Shown here: in pieces, positions 22,398 to 26,325 of the stretch | Layout: each line of letters starts with the position of its first letter | How positions within the stretch are numbered: the first letter of the stretch is position 1 | DNA from: a virus | Direction: 5' to 3' (one strand) | Virus record (IMG/VR): IMGVR_UViG_3300025099_000117 | Coordinates: 1 to 26,325 of that record | Length of the DNA: 26,325 nt | Program-made: the position numbers and the translations under genes | Notes under the pieces: generated by a model | Databases searched by the model: none | The model's input: the letters and a program-made list of their open reading frames with translations, nothing else | What the model was told of the DNA's origin: nothing

Positions 22398-22775
22398 TTA
22401 TTTACTATTAATTTTATCTTTTGCTGTACCTGCATAGAGTCCAAACCAAGCTGCGCCTGCTCCGACCACTATAGATATCAACCCTGACTGTTCTAATGTG
22501 GGTACATCTAGTTCCATAAACCAAAATGTACAGTAGTATAGTAAATACATATATACACTTAGGAAGGCTCTAGGAAAAATACGCCAAGAATCTATCATTT
22601 GAGAAAACCATATAGCTTTCTGCCATGGATTGTCTGGCTCTCTTTCGTTCTCCATCTCCATGATGGTTTGCTTTAGTTCCCCTATTTCAGAAACCATTGC
22701 CATGAATTTATTTAGGTCTATTTCAACCTCGTTTCGGCTCATGTCGCCTTGAAATTGCTCGCTAGGTTGTGCCAT
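22398..22775 (-). CDS. Two-helix membrane protein, holin-like
   Basis: A soluble helical N-terminus (VEIDLNKFMAMVSEIGELKQ, then a run of acidic residues) is followed by two hydrophobic helices (FLSVYMYLLYYCTFWFMEL and GLISIVVGAGAAWFGLYAG) and a short charged tail. Two transmembrane helices downstream of a lysozyme gene that lacks a signal sequence make it the best holin candidate in the window, though the N-terminal domain is longer than in most small holins. I chose ATG 22775 with GGAG 10 nt upstream; a GTG at 22799 is possible but has no ribosome site. Confidence 0.65.
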   Translation of the reverse strand: MAQPSEQFQGDMSRNEVEIDLNKFMAMVSEIGELKQTIMEMENEREPDNPWQKAIWFSQMIDSWRIFPRAFLSVYMYLLYYCTFWFMELDVPTLEQSGLISIVVGAGAAWFGLYAGTAKDKINSK

Positions 22776-22914
22776 GCTCAATTTTCTCCAATTTTTCACG
22801 AAGCAGTATTAACTCATCTTCGTAGCTTTGCCATAGTGAAGGACTCTTAGTTAACTGTTGGTTTTCTTCGAGTACTTTTATGGCGACCTTAAGATTATTT
22901 ATTCTAGGACTCAC
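22762..22914 (-). CDS. Small coiled-coil protein, 50 aa, GTG start
   Basis: This short frame fills the gap between the 69-residue gene and the holin-like gene. The product is a heptad-rich helix (NNLKVAIKVLEENQQLTK ... YEDELILLREKLEKIE). The GTG start at 22914 overlaps the previous stop, and the end overlaps the holin-like start by 14 bases while containing its GGAG site. No strong ribosome site is seen for the GTG itself, so coupled translation is likely. Function unknown. Confidence 0.55.
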   Translation of the reverse strand: MSPRINNLKVAIKVLEENQQLTKSPSLWQSYEDELILLREKLEKIEHGTT

Positions 22915-23113
22915 GGAGAATATCTTTTATCCATTTATTCTCTATTGAATCTATATCTAAAGGTGTTGTGTCGGAGGATATTATCCTACTAGGGCTGTTT
23001 TGAAACATGACTTTATCATTATAATCATAAATGTCATCTACCCATTCTCCGACATCTTCATTGTCGAGTTCTATTATTAACTCAATTCTATGTACTTGTT
23101 TTGTGTTTGCCAT
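22904..23113 (-). CDS. Small hypothetical protein, 69 aa
   Basis: This is an acidic soluble protein with a beta-strand-like RIELIIELDNEDVGEW segment and a DIDSIENKWIKDIL helix at the end. AGGAAAAA precedes the ATG. It overlaps the coiled-coil gene upstream by 37 bases. No family is recognised. Confidence 0.62.
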   Translation of the reverse strand: MANTKQVHRIELIIELDNEDVGEWVDDIYDYNDKVMFQNSPSRIISSDTTPLDIDSIENKWIKDILRES

Positions 23114-23295
23114 TTTTTCCTTTTAGTTTTTAACTTAGCATATTTAACATACGCTCTATATTTAGCTTCTTGTTCTTCCTTTACAGAAGTTTTCAGTACT
23201 TTAATTGTGGATTTTAAACTGTTTATTTCATTCTGTTGTTCACAGATTATCAGTCTTAGCTGTTCCTCCAGCGTGTTGTTGAGGTTCTGATTCAT
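23077..23295 (-). CDS. Coiled-coil protein, up to 72 aa
   Basis: This is a lysine- and glutamate-rich helix over most of its length (LEEQLRLIICEQQNEINSLK ... EEQEAKYRAYVKYAKLKTKRKKW), predicted to form a coiled coil. It overlaps the upstream gene by 56 bases and the downstream gene by 37 bases in other frames, which is unusually much, so the true start may be further inside. No ribosome site precedes ATG 23295. The position near the lysis genes raises the possibility of a spanin-type function, but no membrane helix or lipobox is present. Confidence 0.5.
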   Translation of the reverse strand: MNQNLNNTLEEQLRLIICEQQNEINSLKSTIKVLKTSVKEEQEAKYRAYVKYAKLKTKRKKWQTQNKYIELS

Positions 23296-23425
23296 TTTTA
23301 AGTTTGGTAAATGCTTCAGCTATGTACTCTGTCATGTCCATACCCCACTCAGCGGCTTGTATATTCATGGCATCCCACATATCTTGTGTGATATTATAAG
23401 TCTGACCTTCGAATTTAATTTCCAC
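23240..23425 (-). CDS. Small hypothetical protein after lysozyme, 61 aa
   Basis: I recognise no family. The product (IKFEGQTYNITQDMWDAMNI, then MTEYIAEAFTKLKNE) looks like a short strand pair plus two helices. GTG 23425 is preferred because it overlaps the lysozyme stop by only 11 bases and has GAGG upstream; a TTG at 23470 would overlap lysozyme by 56 bases. The C-terminal tail is polar and low-complexity. Confidence 0.55.
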   Translation of the reverse strand: MEIKFEGQTYNITQDMWDAMNIQAAEWGMDMTEYIAEAFTKLKNESEPQQHAGGTAKTDNL

Positions 23426-23843
23426 TAAATAGATCAGCCTCGGCTTGTCGTCTGCGAGTAAGTCCTTCAAGAACTTTTCCGCCTGCTTTGTTCCATCTCA
23501 TTATCTGTGCTGGAACTTCATCATAACTTCCTGCATTTAACACTTTCAAAAGTGTACTTGCTGCAAGATTGCCTGCACCTAGATTGAATACCCATGATAC
23601 TAATGCATCAAATTCGTTTTGCTCTAAAGGCACAGCTACATACTTATGTATATAGTTTTCATACTCCTCTAGTTCATGTACTAACATGGACTCGGCTTCT
23701 TCTTGAGTGATGGTATCACCCATCTTTACACCTTTAATGTGTCCGTACCCGATTGTAGGTACTCCAGCAGCACAATGATATGCTTCTAGTTCACACCCTT
23801 CAAAGTGTTTAATTAAATCTATTCCTTTACTACTTATATTCAT
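23415..23843 (-). CDS. Lysozyme / endolysin (T4-type muramidase, GH24)
   Basis: This is the cell-wall hydrolase for host lysis. The family's catalytic triad is present as E15-(8)-C24-(5)-T30: KHFEGCELEAYHCAAGVPTIGYGH. Cysteine in the second position, instead of aspartate, occurs in some phage lysozymes such as that of P1. WVFNLGAGNLAASTLL and LTRRRQAEADLF are conserved C-terminal blocks. The length is 142 residues. There is no signal peptide or SAR anchor, so export should need a holin. AGGAAACGA precedes ATG 23843; the frame is open further upstream, but that part overlaps the Fe-S carrier gene. Confidence 0.93.
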   Translation of the reverse strand: MNISSKGIDLIKHFEGCELEAYHCAAGVPTIGYGHIKGVKMGDTITQEEAESMLVHELEEYENYIHKYVAVPLEQNEFDALVSWVFNLGAGNLAASTLLKVLNAGSYDEVPAQIMRWNKAGGKVLEGLTRRRQAEADLFSGN

Positions 23844-23850
23844 TCGTTTC

Positions 23851-24153
23851 CTATATGTAAAAACTTTCTCCGCATCCACAGCGACCAGTTTCTTGTTCAT
23901 TAACGATATGAAATGACTCACTAAAATCATCAGTTTTCCAATCCAATATCGCATCTGTTAAATATTTATTACTTAGTATGTCTACTACTAAGATTTCTTG
24001 ATATACTATATCAGTTAAATCATGATTTTCGGCATGGCTTAACTCATATGTATAACCACCACAACCACCGCCACTCACTTTCAAGCGAGCGCCCCAAGGG
24101 TTTGAGGCGACTCTCCTTTTTAAGTGTTCTAGTGCGGTGGACGTGATTTGCAC
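23851..24153 (-). CDS. A-type iron-sulfur cluster carrier (IscA/ErpA/HesB family)
   Basis: This is a 100-residue Fe-S carrier. The three cluster-binding cysteines are in place: C31 in SGGGCGGYTYEL and C92, C94 in GRCGCGESF. The fold's middle segment is shorter but the spacing is that of A-type proteins. It could mature or protect Fe-S enzymes of the host during infection. The start is GTG 24153, at the usual distance from the conserved core; the ribosome site is weak. It lies between a membrane microprotein and lysozyme, in the hsp20 operon, and fits the stress theme of that operon. Confidence 0.92.
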   Translation of the reverse strand: MQITSTALEHLKRRVASNPWGARLKVSGGGCGGYTYELSHAENHDLTDIVYQEILVVDILSNKYLTDAILDWKTDDFSESFHIVNEQETGRCGCGESFYI

Positions 24154-24158
24154 TATGG

Positions 24159-24260
24159 TTAGGTTATTGCCACAATGGAACTTAGAAAAAGACTGATTAA
24201 TACAATCAATTCAAATTGTTGTTTTACTACTAAAAGTGTTAATCTTGTTCTTGCTCTCAT
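24159..24260 (-). CDS. Membrane microprotein between hsp20 and Fe-S carrier, 33 aa
   Basis: A short frame with a basic N-terminus (RARTRLTLLVVKQQ) and one hydrophobic helix (FELIVLISLFLSSIVAIT). AAGAAGAG lies just before ATG 24260; an in-frame GTG at 24281 would overlap nothing and add 7 residues. The frame fills the gap exactly and ends 6 bases before the Fe-S carrier start. Only the frame, ribosome site and composition support it. Confidence 0.45.
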   Translation of the reverse strand: MRARTRLTLLVVKQQFELIVLISLFLSSIVAIT

Positions 24261-24282
24261 TGCTCTTCTTATAACGCCCACG

Positions 24283-24711
24283 CTAACCTATGTTTATGCT
24301 TTTGGGTTTTTCAGCTTCAGGTGTGTTTACCACTAGATTTATAACAAGCATTCCGTCCTTGAATACTGCCTCATCTACTTCCACCCAACTGCCTAGAGAA
24401 AATTCTCTTGTGAAAGGTTTTCCACTTAATCCTTTATGGATATAGCTTTCTTCCTCGTTTGTTTCCAACTTAGTTGTACCCTCAATGGTGAGTGTATTCT
24501 TTCGCTGGGTCACCTCGATATTTTCTTTTGACCAGCCAGGCAAAGCCATCTCTATTCGATATGCTTCATCGCCTACTGATACTAGATTATATCTAGGGTA
24601 ATTTGTCAATGGGTTATTAGCAACCCTGTTTGATAAGTCTCGGTTGAGACGATCGAATCCGACAAACAATTTGTCGAAATCGCTAAAATTTAAATGCTGT
24701 ACTACAGTCAT
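24283..24711 (-). CDS. Small heat shock protein (Hsp20/IbpA-like)
   Basis: This is an ATP-independent holdase. The alpha-crystallin domain spans about residues 42-135: YNLVSVGDEAYRIEMALPGW, IEVTQRKNTLTIEG, FTREFSLGSWVEVDEAVFKDGMLVINL, and a C-terminal SINIG in the place of the I-x-I/V anchor motif. The length is 142, as for bacterial IbpA. AGGAG precedes the ATG. It is the first gene after a 223-nt hairpin-rich leader, so its expression may be controlled by RNA structure, as is known for IbpA-type genes in bacteria through RNA thermometers. Phage copies probably protect capsid or host proteins during infection. Confidence 0.94.
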   Translation of the reverse strand: MTVVQHLNFSDFDKLFVGFDRLNRDLSNRVANNPLTNYPRYNLVSVGDEAYRIEMALPGWSKENIEVTQRKNTLTIEGTTKLETNEEESYIHKGLSGKPFTREFSLGSWVEVDEAVFKDGMLVINLVVNTPEAEKPKSINIG

Positions 24712-24934
24712 CTTCTTCTCCTATATCGCACCCTCATGGTGTGCGTCTATGAACTCCTTTCGGTAGTTCGGGTTAATATTGTATGCCTAACAAACCCGAC
24801 CATTGGTGGAAATGGTACTCCTAACCTCGCCCTCGGAAAGCTGTGTTTCCTACTCGTGCCAGACATATGTAGGTGTTGTTATGGCAGTGCCTACAACTGC
24901 GCTTAATTCGTCAAGTGAATTTAAAATCTCACTT
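24712..24934 (-). ncRNA. Structured 5' leader RNA of hsp20 (candidate cis-regulatory RNA)
   Basis: From the predicted +1 at 24934, the RNA begins on a hairpin (AAGTGA/TCACTT, 24934-24913). Then come TGTAGG/CCTACA (24895-24868), GGAAA/TTTCC (24850-24835), ACCATT/AATGGT (24816-24799), CGGGTT/AACCCG (24798-24769), GAACTaCCGAAAGGAGTTC with a GAAA tetraloop (24769-24751) and CGCAC/GTGCG (24745-24727), which ends next to the ribosome site. Seven stems in 223 nt are more than expected by chance. Known candidates are the manA and wcaG RNA motifs of marine phages; manA RNAs are reported upstream of ibpA chaperone genes. This assignment is a hypothesis. Confidence 0.62.
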
Positions 24935-24940
24935 ATGTAT

Positions 24941-24969
24941 ATTATAACAAAAAAATACCACCTTGTCAA
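24941..24969 (-). promoter_or_regulatory. Sigma-70-type promoter for the structured hsp20 leader
   Basis: Perfect TTGACA (24969-24964) and TATAAT (24946-24941), 17 nt apart, on the minus strand. ATACAT then AAGTGA follow, so +1 is near 24934 and no ATG lies at the start. Unlike the leaderless sister promoters, this one makes a 223-nt RNA before the first gene. Confidence 0.88.
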
Positions 24970-24979
24970 CAACTATTTT

Positions 24980-25120
24980 TCAGTCGTCAAAGTCTATCTG
25001 CCCATCTTCTTTTAAGAAATCCAATGTCCTAGATATCCAATACTGTTTTGTAGCATGGTAAGTTATATGCACCGCGGCTACAAGAATTATTATGTATGAG
25101 AGGTCTATTTGCCAATCCAT
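24980..25120 (-). CDS. Single-pass membrane microprotein, 46 aa
   Basis: An AGGAG site lies 7 nt before ATG 25120, and the start overlaps the end of the 92-residue gene by 16 bases. The product has one hydrophobic N-terminal helix (LSYIIILVAAVHI) and a charged cytoplasmic tail (FLKEDGQIDFDD). It ends 11 bases before the -35 box of the hsp20 promoter. Function unknown. Confidence 0.65.
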   Translation of the reverse strand: MDWQIDLSYIIILVAAVHITYHATKQYWISRTLDFLKEDGQIDFDD

Positions 25121-25383
25121 TCTACATCTCCTCGTGGTATCACTTGATACGCACCTTTGTTATAGGCGGGAGCAACTGTAAACTTCTTACTTTCTTCCAG
25201 TTTCCAACTATTGTCTTTCGCTGGAGCGTACCCTGTAGATTTATAACTAGGTATCTCTGTAGATTTACTACTGATAGTTTTTGTACTCTGTGCTACAAAG
25301 TCTGGTCTTTTTGCTTTCTTCCATGCATTAGTTTTTCGCTTGCGTCCACTCGGGCTATGCCTCATGCTTCCTCGTACTATCAT
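25105..25383 (-). CDS. Basic hypothetical protein, 92 aa
   Basis: The N-terminal third is strongly basic (RHSPSGRKRKTNAWKKAKR), the middle is serine- and threonine-rich, and the C-terminus has a KFTVAPAYNKGAYQVI and DVEWIGK part that looks conserved. AGGAG precedes ATG 25383. It may bind nucleic acid. It is the first real gene after the promoter at 25419-25447, although that transcript begins with an ATG-TAA pair (see findings). Confidence 0.68.
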   Translation of the reverse strand: MIVRGSMRHSPSGRKRKTNAWKKAKRPDFVAQSTKTISSKSTEIPSYKSTGYAPAKDNSWKLEESKKFTVAPAYNKGAYQVIPRGDVEWIGK

Positions 25384-25418
25384 AAATTTGTCTCCTATAA
25401 AATAATTTACATATGTAT

Positions 25419-25447
25419 ATTATACAGGAATATTCACCGAAAGTCAA
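25419..25447 (-). promoter_or_regulatory. Sigma-70-type promoter, leftward arm of the divergent pair
   Basis: TTGACT (25447-25442), 17 nt, TATAAT (25424-25419) on the minus strand. ATACAT and then ATG TAA follow, so the predicted transcript begins with a start codon directly followed by a stop. The gene proper starts at 25383 with its own AGGAG site. The -35 box lies only 31 bases from the rightward -35 box. Confidence 0.82.
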
Positions 25448-25478
25448 GTAAAATTCGAACCACTCCTAAAAATAGTTC

Positions 25479-25507
25479 TTGACTTCTACTTAAGAATTTG
25501 CTATAAT
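25479..25507 (+). promoter_or_regulatory. Leaderless sigma-70-type promoter for the SANT-bS21 operon
   Basis: TTGACT (25479-25484), 17 nt, TATAAT (25502-25507), with AATTTG near the -10 box. ACACAT and then ATG follow, so +1 falls on the A of the start codon at 25514. It is the only rightward promoter of the leaderless type and is back-to-back with the leftward one. Confidence 0.86.
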
Positions 25508-25513
25508 ACACAT

Positions 25514-25678
25514 ATGAAATACGAAAATAAATGGACAGACAAAGAACTTCGCTTGTTGAAAGCGTACTACGGAAAAGTGCCGAACTCGAAGTTAGCCGCT
25601 GAGCTAGGAAAGACTCCTACAGCCCTCGCAAATAAGGTTCACTATCTAAGAAGGCGTGGGTGGACATTTAATGCGTAA
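25514..25678 (+). CDS. SANT/Myb-like mini-protein, 54 aa, leaderless
   Basis: The whole protein is a single DNA-binding unit: KWTDKELRLLKAYYGKVPNS, then KLAAELGKTPTALANKVHYL and RRRGW. It has the same architecture as the repeats of the genes at 14755 and 18379 (acidic WTD/E start, helix, then the IA-x-x-LGKs-x-x-s HTH). The ATG starts 6 nt after TATAAT, so the mRNA is predicted to be leaderless. The stop lies 8 bases inside the bS21 gene, so the two are made together. It may autoregulate the operon or the divergent promoter; that is inference. Confidence 0.82.
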   Translation: MKYENKWTDKELRLLKAYYGKVPNSKLAAELGKTPTALANKVHYLRRRGWTFNA

Positions 25679-25889
25679 TAACTTTGACCGAATGCTAAGA
25701 AATTTCAAGCGTTATGTCACGAAGAAAGGCGTAGTCGAAGAAGTCCGTAAAAGACAGTATTACATCAAGCCTTCCGAACAAAAACAAATAAAAAAGAACG
25801 CTGCAAAACGGAGAGCAGCACTGCAAAAACGACAAGACGCCCAGGCACCTCGCAGAGGGTATATAAATCGTTCCAGAAAAAAACGATAA
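25671..25889 (+). CDS. rpsU: Ribosomal protein bS21 homologue
   Basis: This is a 72-residue protein with the bS21 signature: FDRMLRNFKRYVTKKGVVEE (5-24) followed by VRKRQYYIKPSEQKQIKKNA (25-44) and an arginine- and lysine-rich tail. It matches bacterial bS21 in order and spacing (FD-x-AL-x-x-FKR, a KxGVxxEVRxRxYYxKPS core). bS21 sits near the anti-Shine-Dalgarno end of 16S rRNA in the 30S subunit and acts in initiation. Phage-encoded bS21 has been reported in several marine phages. I use ATG 25671, which overlaps the SANT-like stop by 8 bases; an in-frame ATG at 25656 is possible. It may replace the host protein in ribosomes. Confidence 0.93.
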   Translation: MRNNFDRMLRNFKRYVTKKGVVEEVRKRQYYIKPSEQKQIKKNAAKRRAALQKRQDAQAPRRGYINRSRKKR

Positions 25890-25945
25890 CTTATCCAAAA
25901 TATACACTTTTTTATGTTAAGTGAAAGCCACACAGACCTTATATT

Positions 25946-25956
25946 CGATGACATCG
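25946..25956. other. Perfect dyad upstream of the rightward promoter
   Basis: CGATG-A-CATCG is an 11-bp perfect palindrome with a single centre base, 14 bases before the -35 box at 25970. Its position suits a protein-binding operator, perhaps for one of the SANT/HTH-like proteins. It is short, so chance is not excluded. Confidence 0.35.
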
Positions 25957-25969
25957 TCAAAAACATAAC

Positions 25970-25998
25970 TTGCATTATTGCTAAACTTGTGGTATAAT
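25970..25998 (+). promoter_or_regulatory. Sigma-70-type promoter driving rightward non-coding RNA
   Basis: TTGCAT (25970-25975), 17 nt, TATAAT (25993-25998). ATATACA follows, so +1 is near 26005. No coding frame begins near there, so like the hsp20 promoter this one should produce a long untranslated RNA before any gene, which would lie beyond the window. Confidence 0.78.
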
Positions 25999-26004
25999 AT
26001 ATAC

Positions 26005-26325
26005 ATAAATTGATAATCAACCAAGCTAACTACTGTTAAACAAATCAATAAAACCCTAATCTAAAGAGCACTGCATGAGAAAGATTTTTTGTGGGAGTGT
26101 AAACGGGAACAAAAAATAATCTCGAATCCAGTGTCTCTGATAAGAATTATAATTGGTTTCTATTATAAGCAACCGATTATACACGATAAAACTAAACAGT
26201 CGTTAAGCTAATATCAAATTTCAACACTAAAACCAAGTTACTACACTTGCGTATCTTTTTTACTTCCACAACTTCCGAAAGTCCAAAATTTTTTAACTAA
26301 ACTATAACGGACTATCCCAAATTAT
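26005..26325 (+). ncRNA. Structured non-coding region after the rightward promoter (long leader or ncRNA)
   Basis: From 25890 to the window edge (436 bases) I see no credible gene on either strand. After the predicted +1 the RNA can form a compound hairpin: CACTG (26069-26073) with CAGTG (26129-26133), GAGA (26077-26080) with TCTC (26120-26123), and ATTTTTTG (26084-26091) with CAAAAAAT (26110-26117). A second stem, TATAATTGGTT (26148-26158) with AACCGATTATA (26171-26181), has 11 pairs including one G-T. A CAAGT/ACTTG hairpin follows near 26240. It could be the 5' leader of a rightward gene beyond the edge, or a stand-alone ncRNA. Confidence 0.5.

Noticed and set aside
24712-24934. tRNA gene
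   Set aside because: No cloverleaf with a T-loop and 7-bp acceptor stem could be built; I also saw none elsewhere in the window, though a tRNAscan run would be decisive.
24694-25015. Two overlapping plus-strand frames (about 70 residues each), and a 13-residue plus-strand frame at 24783
   Set aside because: They run antisense through the hsp20 leader and its promoter, have no ribosome site, and have cysteine-rich or low-quality composition. The hairpins explain the region better.
25096-25482. 128-residue plus-strand frame
   Set aside because: It is antisense to the 92-residue gene, which has a promoter and AGGAG site, and it crosses two promoters.
25695-26020. Minus-strand frames of 70 and 86 residues over the bS21 gene
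   Set aside because: bS21 homology on the plus strand is unambiguous; these are its shadows.
1-26325. CRISPR array, IS element, integrase or attachment site
   Set aside because: No regularly spaced direct repeats, transposase or integrase motifs were seen.

Overview
The window is part of a tailed-phage genome, AT-rich and extremely gene-dense. Nearly every gene lies on the minus strand, and most neighbours overlap by 1-20 bases. The mix of a replisome with small metabolic and stress genes (peroxiredoxin, A-type Fe-S carrier, Hsp20, glutaredoxin, 2OG-Fe(II) oxygenase, ribosomal protein bS21) resembles lytic marine phages. That assignment, and any host, is inference from gene content. The replication set (family A polymerase, separate flap nuclease, SbcCD, two-piece NAD+ ligase, PC4-like protein) recalls phage T5. 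No integrase, CI-like repressor, IS element, CRISPR array or tRNA was seen, and no virion structural gene is present.

Layout, in the direction of minus-strand transcription (right to left). (1) 25383-24980: two small unknown genes behind one promoter. (2) 24934-22137: a 223-nt hairpin-rich leader, then hsp20, a membrane microprotein, an IscA-like carrier, a lysozyme, small coiled-coil genes, a holin-like protein and glutaredoxin. (3) 22105-18877: a conserved unknown, MazG, DUF3310-like protein, four tiny membrane or unknown genes and an HTH protein. (4) 18822-17751: a SANT/HTH-like protein, an unknown gene whose ribosome site lies beside a hairpin, and a PC4-like ssDNA-binding protein. (5) 17706-16290: ligase catalytic half, membrane microprotein, GIY-YIG-like protein. 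(6) 16247-6365: ligase C-terminal half, four-repeat HTH protein, terminator, then DnaB-like helicase, ParB-fold protein, primase, DNA polymerase, a second ParB-fold protein, 2OG oxygenase and SF2 helicase. (7) 6297 to the left edge: small unknown gene, ssDNA-binding protein, peroxiredoxin, SbcD, SbcC, resolvase-like nuclease, flap nuclease and NrdA (cut by the window edge). On the plus strand, 25514-25889 holds a two-gene operon for a SANT-like mini-protein and bS21. It is followed by a promoter and more than 320 nt of hairpin-rich non-coding sequence.

The strongest system-level signal is the promoter family. Nine sites carry TTGACA, TTGACT or TTGCAT, exactly 17 nt, then TATAAT, and most have an AATTT block late in the spacer. 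At four of them the first ATG begins 6-7 nt after the -10 box, so the predicted mRNA starts on its own start codon (leaderless). One leaderless transcript carries the phage bS21 gene. A contrasting class, at hsp20 and at the right edge, makes long structured RNA before any coding region. Host sigma-70-type polymerase is therefore expected to read this region, and translation control looks built in at several levels: leaderless starts, structured leaders, a hairpin touching a ribosome site, a mid-operon terminator and a phage ribosomal protein.
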